Assembly (NCBI RefSeq): GCF_011040385.1
Contig: NZ_JAAIKB010000005.1
Coordinates: 372,001-436,000 of the forward strand
Direction of reading: 5' to 3'
Length of the DNA: 64,000 bases
From: Falsiroseomonas algicola
Lineage (GTDB): Bacteria > Pseudomonadota > Alphaproteobacteria > Acetobacterales > Acetobacteraceae
A program made the translations under genes and the position numbers. The notes under the pieces were generated by a model. The model saw only the letters and a program-made list of their open reading frames with translations, ran no database searches and was not told where the DNA came from. Positions 25,860 to 33,222 of the stretch are shown one piece after another; position 1 is the first letter of the stretch, and each line of letters opens with the position of its first letter.

Positions 25860-26452
25860 GGCACGGCCCGCCGCAGCGCGAAGGCGAAGTCCCGGCCGAG
25901 GCCGCGCCGCATGGAGAGGTCGATCCAGAGCATCGCATGCGCCTCCAGCAGCCTTGCGGCGCGGAGCGGCCCGGCATCCACCGCCTCGAACCCGATATCG
26001 GCGGCGAGCCGCAGCGCGATGGCCTTGGCATCGGCGTCGTCGCCGGCGGCGAACATGACGGGGCGCGGCGCGAAGCGGGCGGCATCGGCCATGACGTTGG
26101 CGCCGGTGGTGTTGAAGACTTTCGTCAATCGCAGCCTGGGGAAGGCGCGGGTGATACGCTCGGCGCCGCTGTCGTCGAAGCCGAGCGAGAGGCCGAGGCC
26201 ATCCGGGCCCATGGCCAGCGGGTTGGTGGCGTCCAGCACGGGGATGCCGCCAGGCGCGACGGCGGCGAGGGCTTCCGCCGCGGCATCGAAGGGCACGGCG
26301 AGGATATAGGCCGCGGCATCGGCCAGCGGCGCGAGGGGCGCGTCCTCCGTCCCCGGGCTCCGCAGCAGCAGGATGGGCGCGTGGCCCGCGCGCCTCAGCG
26401 CGGCAGCGAGTGCCTGACCCACATTGCCGCCGCCGATGATGCCGATGCGCAT
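25856..26452 (-). CDS. NADP-dependent F420-type reductase-like oxidoreductase
   Basis: A 198-residue Rossmann protein. The N-terminus MRIGIIGGGNVGQALAAALRRAGH is a dinucleotide-binding motif. The later region DATNPLAMGPDGLGLSLGFDDSGAERITRAFPRLRLTKVFNTTGANVM is characteristic of the F420H2:NADP reductase-like group, which in bacteria mostly acts on other substrates. The ATG at 26452 is chosen because the frame upstream lies across the promoter region. It is first in the operon with the DJ-1-like protein, hydrolase and GFA protein. Confidence 0.88.
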   Translation of the reverse strand: MRIGIIGGGNVGQALAAALRRAGHAPILLLRSPGTEDAPLAPLADAAAYILAVPFDAAAEALAAVAPGGIPVLDATNPLAMGPDGLGLSLGFDDSGAERITRAFPRLRLTKVFNTTGANVMADAARFAPRPVMFAAGDDADAKAIALRLAADIGFEAVDAGPLRAARLLEAHAMLWIDLSMRRGLGRDFAFALRRAVP

Positions 26453-26526
26453 GGAGCCCCCTTTCCTGTTGCGGGAAGGATGGGTTCCGCTGGCACTTTC
26501 CTCCATTGAATGTTCTGAATGGCGAC

Positions 26527-27453
26527 ATGAGCGAGATGAAACTCCGTCGCCTCGACCTGACGCTGCTGCTGGTGCTGGACGAGGCGCTGCGCCACCGGAA
26601 GCTGGCGGAAGTGGCGAACCGGCTCGGCCTCAGCGCGCCGGCGGTCAGCCATGCGCTGGCGCGGCTGCGGGAGATCTTCGACGACCCGCTCTTCATCCGC
26701 CGGCCCGGTGGCGTGGAGCCGACGCCGCGATGCCTGGAATTGGCGCCGCTGGTGGCGAGCGTCCTGGGCCTGGCGCGGCAGGCGGTGGCGCCGCCGCTGC
26801 CCTTCGATCCCGCGACCAGTGACCGCGTCTTCCGGATCACGGGCCTCGATTACGAAGCCTCCCGCTTCGGACCGCCGCTGCTGGCGCGCTTCGCGGCGGC
26901 CGGCGACGGGCTGCGCCTGTCCTTCCGGCCGCATGCGCGGGATGCCGCCATGGCCGCGCTGGCGGAGGGGGAGGCGGACCTGGCGCTGGGCTTCTTCCCG
27001 CGCCGGCCGGCGGGAATCGCGACGCGGCGGCTCTATGAGGAGACCTACCTGGTGGCAGGGTCGCCCGACCATCCGCGGCTGCGCCGGCGGCGGCAGATCG
27101 ACCTGCCGCTCTATTGCGCGCTGGACCATGTGCTGGTGTCCCTTAGCGGCGGGCTGGAGGGGACGGTGGATGCGGCGCTGGCGCGGCAGGGCCTGAGGCG
27201 GCGGGTGGTGGCGGCGATGCCGTCCTTCCTGCCGGCGCTGGCGGCGGTGGCGGCATCCCCCACCATCGTGACGATGCCCCGGCGGGTGGTGGAGAACTAC
27301 GCGCCCCGCTTCGGCCTGCGTGCCTTCGCGCCGCCGCTGCCGATCCGGCCCTTCGTGCTGTCGGCGGCCTGGCATGAGCGGCAGGCGGGGGATGCGGGGC
27401 TGCGCTGGCTGGTGGAGCAGGTGGCGGCGGTGGCGGCCGAGGTGGCGGGGTAG
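26527..27453 (+). CDS. LysR family transcriptional regulator
   Basis: A LysR-type regulator of about 308 residues. The N-terminal helix-turn-helix is LDLTLLLVLDEALRHRKLAEVANRLGLSAPAVSHALARLREIFDDPLFIRRPGG, the usual pattern. A periplasmic-binding-protein-like effector domain follows. It is divergent from the four-gene redox operon across 74 bp, so it is the likely regulator of that operon. Starts at 26506 and 26536 are also possible. Confidence 0.92.
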   Translation: MSEMKLRRLDLTLLLVLDEALRHRKLAEVANRLGLSAPAVSHALARLREIFDDPLFIRRPGGVEPTPRCLELAPLVASVLGLARQAVAPPLPFDPATSDRVFRITGLDYEASRFGPPLLARFAAAGDGLRLSFRPHARDAAMAALAEGEADLALGFFPRRPAGIATRRLYEETYLVAGSPDHPRLRRRRQIDLPLYCALDHVLVSLSGGLEGTVDAALARQGLRRRVVAAMPSFLPALAAVAASPTIVTMPRRVVENYAPRFGLRAFAPPLPIRPFVLSAAWHERQAGDAGLRWLVEQVAAVAAEVAG

Positions 27454-27456
27454 GGT

Positions 27457-28014
27457 TCAGCCCGCGCGGAGGAAGACCACCCGCGCCGCGCCATGTTCCC
27501 GCATCGCGACTTCGGAAAAACCGGGCGCCGCCAGCGCCTCCTCCCGCCCCAGCTCCGCCACCACCAGCGCGGCGGGGGCGATCCAGCCGGCGGCGGAAAG
27601 CGCGGCCAGGGCGCGCGGGATCAGGTCCTGCGCGTAGGGCGGGTCCAGGAAGACCAGGCCGCAGGGTGCCGCGGCGGCGGGGGGCTTCAGCACGTCGCCG
27701 GCCACGACACGGGCGCGGGGCTCCTCCCGGCAGGCGGCGATATTGGTCCGCAGCGCCGCCAGCGCGGCGCGGTCGCGCTCCATGAAGGTGGCATGGGCGG
27801 CGCCGCGGCTCAGCGCCTCCAGCCCCATCGCGCCGGTCCCGGCGAAGGCGTCCAGCACGCGCGCCTCCTCCACCACCGCCCGGCCGGCCCAGGGGGCGTG
27901 CCAGAGCATGTCGAAGACCGCCTGGCGGACGCGCTCCGCCGTGGGGCGGGTGGTGTCGCCGGGGGGCGCGGCGAGCCTACGGCCGCGATGGCTTCCGGCG
28001 ACGATTCGCAGCAT
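27457..28014 (-). CDS. rsmD: 16S rRNA (guanine966-N2)-methyltransferase RsmD
   Basis: A 185-residue methyltransferase that modifies G966 of 16S rRNA. It shows RIVAGSHRGRRL, PTAERVRQAVFDML, SAM motif VLDAFAGTGAMGLEALSRGA and the catalytic DPPY in LVFLDPPYAQDL. The start is set at the ATG 28014 because the family begins MLRIVAG. It overlaps the pseudouridine synthase gene by 38 bp in another frame and is convergent with the LysR gene. Confidence 0.95.
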   Translation of the reverse strand: MLRIVAGSHRGRRLAAPPGDTTRPTAERVRQAVFDMLWHAPWAGRAVVEEARVLDAFAGTGAMGLEALSRGAAHATFMERDRAALAALRTNIAACREEPRARVVAGDVLKPPAAAAPCGLVFLDPPYAQDLIPRALAALSAAGWIAPAALVVAELGREEALAAPGFSEVAMREHGAARVVFLRAG

Positions 28015-28918
28015 GCTTCGGCTTCGGCGGTTCCGCATTGCGGGCGCGGGGGATGTTCTCGGGACGGACGCGCTTGGGCTTTGGCGCGACGGGTTCCGGG
28101 GGCGCGGCGGCGGCCGCGGCGGCGGCCTCCTCCTGCTCCCGCCGCCGCTTCTTCTGCGGCGCCTCCCCGATGCCGAGCTGTTCGCGCATCACCTTCGGAT
28201 GCACTTCCTCGACGCCGCCCTTGGGCAGGGTGCCGAGCTGGAAGGGGCCATAGGCGGTGCGGATCAGCCGCGTCACGTGCAGGCCGAGATGCTGCATCAC
28301 GCGGCGGATCTCGCGGTTCTTGCCTTCCTTCAGGCTCACCGTCAGCCAGGCGATGGCGCCGCGGCGGCTGTCGAGCCCGGCCTCGATCGGGCCATAGGCG
28401 ACGCCATCCACGGTGATGCCGCGCGACAGCGCGGCCAGCGACTTTTCATCCACCGCACCATAGACGCGGACGCGGTAGCGGCGAAGCCAGCCATTGCTCG
28501 GCAACTCGAGCTTGCGCGCCAGCTCCCCGTCATTGGTCAGCAGCAGCAGCCCCTCGCTGGTCAGGTCGAGGCGGCCGATGGAGACGACGCGGCCGATGGC
28601 AGGCGGCAGGCGCTCGAACACCGTCGGGCGGCCCTGCGGGTCCTTGTGGGTGGTGACCACGCCATCGGGCTTGTGGTGGCGGAACAGCCGCGTGCGCTCC
28701 GCGGGCTGGACGGGCTTGCCATCCACGCTGATGCGCGCGCCCTCGGTGACGAAGGTGGCGGGGGTTTCCACCACCTTGCCGTTCATCTTCACCTTGCCCT
28801 CGGCGATCAGCTTCTCGGCGTCGCGGCGGGAGGCGATGCCGGCGCGGGCCAGGTATTTTGCGAGTCGCTCGCCGCGTTCCCCGGCCGGAGCTTCGGCGTC
28901 GTCCATCTCGTCGGTCAC
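27977..28918 (-). CDS. rluB: rRNA pseudouridine synthase, RluB-type
   Basis: A 23S rRNA pseudouridine synthase. An S4 domain (ERLAKYLARAGIASRRDAEKLIAEGKVKMNG) precedes the catalytic domain with VVSIGRLDLTSEGLLLLTNDGELARKL, where the Asp in GRLD is catalytic, and KEGKNREIRRVMQHLGL. A lysine/arginine/alanine-rich basic C-terminal tail follows (from about residue 235), as in several alphaproteobacteria. The GTG at 28918 overlaps the TGA of the upstream gene as GTGA and is the preferred start. A downstream ATG at 28906 also exists. Confidence 0.93.
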   Translation of the reverse strand: MTDEMDDAEAPAGERGERLAKYLARAGIASRRDAEKLIAEGKVKMNGKVVETPATFVTEGARISVDGKPVQPAERTRLFRHHKPDGVVTTHKDPQGRPTVFERLPPAIGRVVSIGRLDLTSEGLLLLTNDGELARKLELPSNGWLRRYRVRVYGAVDEKSLAALSRGITVDGVAYGPIEAGLDSRRGAIAWLTVSLKEGKNREIRRVMQHLGLHVTRLIRTAYGPFQLGTLPKGGVEEVHPKVMREQLGIGEAPQKKRRREQEEAAAAAAAAPPEPVAPKPKRVRPENIPRARNAEPPKPKHAANRRRKPSRP

Positions 28919-29628
28919 CGGCAGGCCTCCACGAAGGCGGCGAGGATCACGGGGTCCCGCGGATCCACGGCGTATTCCGGGTGCCATTGCACGCCGAGGG
29001 CGAAGCGGTGGCCGGGATGCTCGATGCCCTCCACCACGCCATCGGGGGCGCGGGCATTCACCACGGCGCCGGTGCCGGGCGTGGCGACGGCCTGGTGATG
29101 GGCGGAATTGACGGCCAGGCGGTCGGTGCCGGTGATGCGGGCCAGCAGCGTGCCGGGCGCGACCGCGACCTCATGCCCCGGCTCGGTCCGCGGGTTCGGC
29201 TGCTCATGCGCCAGCGCGCCCGGCACCTCATCCGGGATGTGCTGGATCAGTGTGCCGCCGAAGGCGACGGCGAGGAGCTGCTGGCCGCCGCAGATGCCCA
29301 GCACGGGCATGTCGCGGGCCAGGGCGGCCCGCGTCGCGGCCAGTTCGAAATCGGTGCGGCCGGGCTTCAGCGTGACCTTCGGGTGCGGCGGGCCGCCGCC
29401 CCAGAGTGCCGGGTCCACATCGAAGGCGCCGCCCGTGACCAGCAGCCCGTCGATGGCATCGAGGTAGTCGGCGGCCAGTTCGGGATGGTGCGGCAGCGCG
29501 ACCGGCAGGCCGCCCGCGGCGATGACGGCGGAGAGGTAGTTCTGGCGCAGCGCATACCAGGGCAGCTTCGACCAGCCGCCGGCGGGTTCCGCATCCAGGG
29601 TGACACCGATGACCGGGCGTTTTTTCAT
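28915..29628 (-). CDS. Gamma-glutamyl-GABA hydrolase family (class I GATase) protein
   Basis: A 237-residue class I glutamine amidotransferase of the PuuD/peptidase C26 group. It has VIGVTLDAEPAGGWSK, DGLLVTGGAFDVDPALWG, the nucleophile elbow LGICGGQQ with the catalytic cysteine, and the histidine/glutamate pair in FALGVQWHPEY. It probably hydrolyses a gamma-glutamyl amide. No putrescine-pathway genes are adjacent, so the substrate is open. It is coupled to rluB by a GTGA overlap. Confidence 0.9.
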   Translation of the reverse strand: MKKRPVIGVTLDAEPAGGWSKLPWYALRQNYLSAVIAAGGLPVALPHHPELAADYLDAIDGLLVTGGAFDVDPALWGGGPPHPKVTLKPGRTDFELAATRAALARDMPVLGICGGQQLLAVAFGGTLIQHIPDEVPGALAHEQPNPRTEPGHEVAVAPGTLLARITGTDRLAVNSAHHQAVATPGTGAVVNARAPDGVVEGIEHPGHRFALGVQWHPEYAVDPRDPVILAAFVEACR

Positions 29629-29675
29629 CGCCCGTTGCTAGACGGTCGGGGCGCGCCGGAGCAAGCATCGCCGCC

Positions 29676-30131
29676 ATGCGGAACGCGCCGTCACCCATGG
29701 AAATCGCGCTGGACGCCGCGCGGGCGGCCGCCGCACGGGGCGAGGTGCCGGTCGGCGCCGTGGTGACGGATGCGAGCGGCCGTGTCCTCGCCGTGGCGGG
29801 GAATGAGGTGGAGGCCCGCCGCGACCCCTCCGCCCATGCCGAGATGCTGGCGCTGCGGGAGGCCGCGCGCGTCACCGGCGACAAGCTGCTGCCGGAGGCG
29901 ACGCTGACGGTCACGCTGGAGCCCTGCGCCATGTGCGCCCAGGCGATCGCCTTCTTCCGCGTGAAGCGGGTGGTCTTCGGCGCCTATGACCCGAAGGGCG
30001 GCGCGGTGGAGCATGGCCCGCGGCTGTTCGGCCAGCCCACCTGCCACCATGCGCCGGAGGTGGTGGGCGGGGTCAGGGAAAGCGAGGCGGGGGCGCTGCT
30101 GCGGGACTTCTTCGCCGCGCTCCGGTCATAG
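29676..30131 (+). CDS. tadA: tRNA-specific adenosine deaminase-like nucleoside deaminase
   Basis: A zinc-dependent deaminase of 151 residues. The motifs are SAHAEMLALREAA (zinc His and proton-shuttle Glu) and TLEPCAMCAQAI (two zinc cysteines). GEVPVGAVV and VFGAYDPKGGAVEHGP fit tRNA adenosine deaminase TadA, which makes inosine at the wobble position of tRNA-Arg. The TadA reading is likely but not certain among nucleoside deaminases. ATG 29676 or 29697 could start it. It overlaps the convergent transporter gene by six bases at their ends. Confidence 0.9.
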   Translation: MRNAPSPMEIALDAARAAAARGEVPVGAVVTDASGRVLAVAGNEVEARRDPSAHAEMLALREAARVTGDKLLPEATLTVTLEPCAMCAQAIAFFRVKRVVFGAYDPKGGAVEHGPRLFGQPTCHHAPEVVGGVRESEAGALLRDFFAALRS

Positions 30132-31127
30132 CAACCGCCCCAGCCGCAGCGCCGCCAGCACGCCCACGACCGACGCGCCGATGCAGCCCATCGCCATGGC
30201 GAAGCCCCAGCCGGCCTCGGTGCCGTCCGCCGGCACGCCGGGCACGCCGCCGACATTCATGCCGAAGATGCCGGCGACCAGGCTCGCGGGCAGCATGGCG
30301 GCGGAGATGACGGAAAGCACCAGCAGGCGCCTGTTCGTCTCCTCCGTCGCCAGCGCCGCGGCCTGGTCCTGCGCGATGCGGCCGCGATCCTGGAGGACGG
30401 CGAGGGCGCGGGAGGCCGCGCGGGCGCGGCGGGCTTCGCGCAGCAGCGGCGTGGCCAGCGCAGGCAGCCAGGCCGGTGTCTCCTCCTCCTCCGCCAGTTC
30501 CTCCATCGCCTCCGTCAGCGGATCGATGGTGCGCGCGAGGCGCAGCGCCTCCCGCCGCAGGGCGGCGAGCGCATCGCGCGGGGCCTCGGCGCCCGGGCGC
30601 AGCAGCTGGTCCTCGATGCGCGCGACGCGATGCGCCAGCGCCGCGATCAGGCGGCTGAACTCCAGCAACGAGGCGTGCAGCGTGGCAGCCAGGGCTTCCG
30701 GCGGGGTGGTGGCCGACAGGGATTGCATCACCGCATGGGCGCCGCGCAGCGGATGGCGGCGCGCCGTCACCAGCAGCCCGGGCAGCAGGGCGAAATGCAG
30801 CATGCCGATGGGCGGCAGGTCGGGCCGGTCGGCATCGTAATGCGTGTCGGGAAGGCAGCCGAACAGCGCGCCCTCGGCCATCTCGATGCGCGTCGCCTCC
30901 TCGGCATCCACCAGCGCGGCGCGGGCGCTGTCCGGCAGCGCCGCCAGCGCCTGGATGAAGAGCCGCGCGCGGGCATCGACGAGGTCGAGATGCAGCCAGG
31001 CGGGTTCCGCCATCCCGGTGGCGATCCATCCTTCCACCGCTGCCGCGGACATCGGCTGGGCGCCGGCGCCGTCGAATCGCCAGCCGGCGATCAGGCCGTG
31101 GCAGCGGGGGAGGGGCGGGTGATCCAT
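30126..31127 (-). CDS. CorA/ZntB-like divalent cation transporter
   Basis: A 333-residue protein with a large cytoplasmic N-terminal domain and two C-terminal membrane helices (LLVLSVISAAMLPASLVAGIFGMNVGG and WGFAMAMGCIGASVVGVLAAL). The GMN signature of the CorA superfamily is present. The ZntB-like N-terminal start (LIAGWRFDGAGAQ) suggests a zinc/proton transporter rather than a magnesium channel, but the ion cannot be decided from sequence. Confidence 0.9.
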   Translation of the reverse strand: MDHPPLPRCHGLIAGWRFDGAGAQPMSAAAVEGWIATGMAEPAWLHLDLVDARARLFIQALAALPDSARAALVDAEEATRIEMAEGALFGCLPDTHYDADRPDLPPIGMLHFALLPGLLVTARRHPLRGAHAVMQSLSATTPPEALAATLHASLLEFSRLIAALAHRVARIEDQLLRPGAEAPRDALAALRREALRLARTIDPLTEAMEELAEEEETPAWLPALATPLLREARRARAASRALAVLQDRGRIAQDQAAALATEETNRRLLVLSVISAAMLPASLVAGIFGMNVGGVPGVPADGTEAGWGFAMAMGCIGASVVGVLAALRLGRLL

Positions 31128-31183
31128 GGCGGCGCGCTAGCATGGGTGCGCCAGAAGCTGCGACCGCAGCGGGATGACAGGCT

Positions 31184-32113
31184 TCAGCCTGCGGCGCGAT
31201 GCACGCCGGTCGCGCGCGGGTCCCATTGCCAGGGCGGGTCGGGGCGGATCGGGACGGCGCCCTGGAAGCGGGGCGGGGGGCGGTGCTTCTCCTCGCCCGC
31301 CAGCACGGCGCGGCCGCGATCGGTCAGCGCCCAGGCCTCGCCAGGCGTGAGCAGCCGCAACGGGCCGGCGGAGAGGCGCGCCTGGATGTCGAGCAGCATC
31401 AGGTCGGTCTGCGGGAAGGTGGCGTCCGCCGCGTGCTGCGCCTGCACGACGGCCGAGAGGCTCGTGGCGCCCTCCGCCACCGCGCGCAGCACCTGGCGTT
31501 CCGTCAGCGCCAGCCGGTCGGCGCGCCAGGGCAGGTCCTGCAGGTGGCGGCGCATGGCATGGGCGAGGTGCGGCAGCGGCGTCGCGCGGCGCCAGAGGCG
31601 GTCCAGAGCCTCGGGGTCCGGATCGGCGAAAGCCGCCCAGGCCTCGGCACCGGCTTCCAGCTGCGCGAGCGTCAGCGGCTGCGGGTCCAGCGCGGCGAGT
31701 TCCGTGTCGGGCAGCGCCATGAAGGGGCGCTTGCCGTCGGCGGGCATGAGGAAGAGCTTCCCCTCCAGCCCCCGCCGCCCCGCCAGCAGGGACAGGACGC
31801 GGATCAGCACCGCCTGGTCCCAGAGGTCATGCTCGAACCACAGCAGCACGCGGTCGAAGCGATCGAGCGCGTTCAGCGCCATGTATTCGCGCCCGAGGCG
31901 AAGCCGCGCCTCCTGCAGGTCGGTCTTCGCATGCAGCGCGATGACGCGGGCGCGCAGCCCGAGATAGGCCATCAGCGGTTCGTCGTTGACGGCGCCGACG
32001 CAGACGGGATCGCTGATCGGCAGGTATTCCCCCGCCCAGCCGCTGGCGGCCAGGCGGGGGCGGAGGTCATCCCCGCAGCGGATATGCGCGGTCGTCAGAG
32101 GCGCCGTGTTCAG
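31184..32113 (-). CDS. DUF1835 domain protein with apparent CTG start
   Basis: A protein of about 309 residues. The N-terminal DUF1835 pattern is HIRCGDDL, YLPISDPVCVGA, and later RVLLWFEHDLWDQAVLIRVL. The first canonical start (ATG 31972) would delete about 47 residues, including the conserved HIRCGDD. No ATG, GTG or TTG lies in frame between there and an upstream stop. A CTG at 32113 overlaps the preceding gene's stop as CTGA, the same layout as the ATGA/GTGA couplings elsewhere in this window. Function unknown. A second CTG lies 15 bases downstream. Confidence 0.75.
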   Translation of the reverse strand: MNTAPLTTAHIRCGDDLRPRLAASGWAGEYLPISDPVCVGAVNDEPLMAYLGLRARVIALHAKTDLQEARLRLGREYMALNALDRFDRVLLWFEHDLWDQAVLIRVLSLLAGRRGLEGKLFLMPADGKRPFMALPDTELAALDPQPLTLAQLEAGAEAWAAFADPDPEALDRLWRRATPLPHLAHAMRRHLQDLPWRADRLALTERQVLRAVAEGATSLSAVVQAQHAADATFPQTDLMLLDIQARLSAGPLRLLTPGEAWALTDRGRAVLAGEEKHRPPPRFQGAVPIRPDPPWQWDPRATGVHRAAG

Positions 32114-33078
32114 AGGCGGAGGCCGAGCTTGCGGATCATCTCGCCTTCCGTCGCATAGCTGCGCCGCGCCTCGGCCGCGTATTCATCGGGGCCGAGATAC
32201 ATCGGCGCCATGTCGAAGCGGTCCAGGATCGCCATGTGCGCGGGGTCCGTCAGCGCTTCCTTGAAGGCGTCGTGCAGCACGCGGACCACCTCCGCATTCA
32301 TGCCCTTGGGGCCGGCCAGGCCGTAGGGGCTGGCGCTGACGATGTCGATGCCACTCTCCCGCAGCGTCGGCACGTTGGGGAAGCGCTTGGCGCGCTCGGC
32401 ACTCCAGGTCACCAGCAGCTTGAGCCGCCCGGCCTGCACCATCTCCGACCAGCCGGAACTGTCGGCGAGCGCCGTGGTCTGGCCGCCGAGCAGCGAGGTC
32501 ACGTTCTCGCTGAAGCCGCGGAAGGGGACGTGCACCCATTCGATGCCGCGCGCGCCGGCGATCTGTTCCATGGTGATGTGCAGCGAGGTGCCGACGCCGG
32601 GCGTGCCGTAGGTGACGCGGCCGGGATTCGCCTTGGCGTGGTCCAGGAATTCCTGGAAGGTGTTCCAGGGCGCATCCGCCTTCACCACCACGCCGAAGAG
32701 ATAGCCGGTGAGGTGGATGATGTAGGAGAAATCCTCGAGCGGATTGAACAGCGCGCGCTGCGCCATCTGCGGATGGCGGAAGACGCTGATCGGCATCTGG
32801 GTGATGGTGTAGCCGTCGGGCCGTTCGTTCAGCATCTGCTGGGCGCCGAGGATGCCGCCCGCGCCGCCCTTGTTCTCGATGATGACGGGCTGGCCGAGGC
32901 GTCGCGCCGCCTGTTCGGCCAGCACGCGCATCTGGATGTCCGTGGTGCCGCCGGCCGCCCAGGGCACCACCAGGCGGATGGGCTTGTCGGGGAAGCGGCC
33001 CTGCGCGCGGAGCGCCGGCGCGGCGAGCAGCGAGGCGCCGAGGCCGAGGGCCGTGCGACGGCCGAGATGGTGGATCAT
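32110..33078 (-). CDS. TctC/Bug family tripartite tricarboxylate transporter substrate-binding protein
   Basis: A periplasmic binding protein of 322 residues. A twin-arginine-like signal (HHLGRRTALGLGASLLAAPALRA) is followed by FPDKPIRLVVPWAAGGTTDIQMRVLAE, PVIIENKGGAGGILGAQ, and HVPFRGFSENVTSLLGG, all typical of Bug proteins. No TctA/TctB membrane partners are nearby, so it is an orphan like most Bug paralogues. The ligand is probably a small carboxylate. ATG 33078 is chosen ahead of the signal peptide. It is coupled to the downstream DUF1835 gene. Confidence 0.92.
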   Translation of the reverse strand: MIHHLGRRTALGLGASLLAAPALRAQGRFPDKPIRLVVPWAAGGTTDIQMRVLAEQAARRLGQPVIIENKGGAGGILGAQQMLNERPDGYTITQMPISVFRHPQMAQRALFNPLEDFSYIIHLTGYLFGVVVKADAPWNTFQEFLDHAKANPGRVTYGTPGVGTSLHITMEQIAGARGIEWVHVPFRGFSENVTSLLGGQTTALADSSGWSEMVQAGRLKLLVTWSAERAKRFPNVPTLRESGIDIVSASPYGLAGPKGMNAEVVRVLHDAFKEALTDPAHMAILDRFDMAPMYLGPDEYAAEARRSYATEGEMIRKLGLRL

Positions 33079-33222
33079 GGTTGCGGAGCCTCCCTGGATG
33101 GTGCCGGCCTCTCGGGGCCGGTCGTCTGCCATCCTGCCTATCGCGGGCGGGGGCCGCCCGCAACAGGAAGGGCGCTGACCTTTCGGCCAGCGCCCGTTTC
33201 CAGCCCCGTCGGGATGGCGTCG

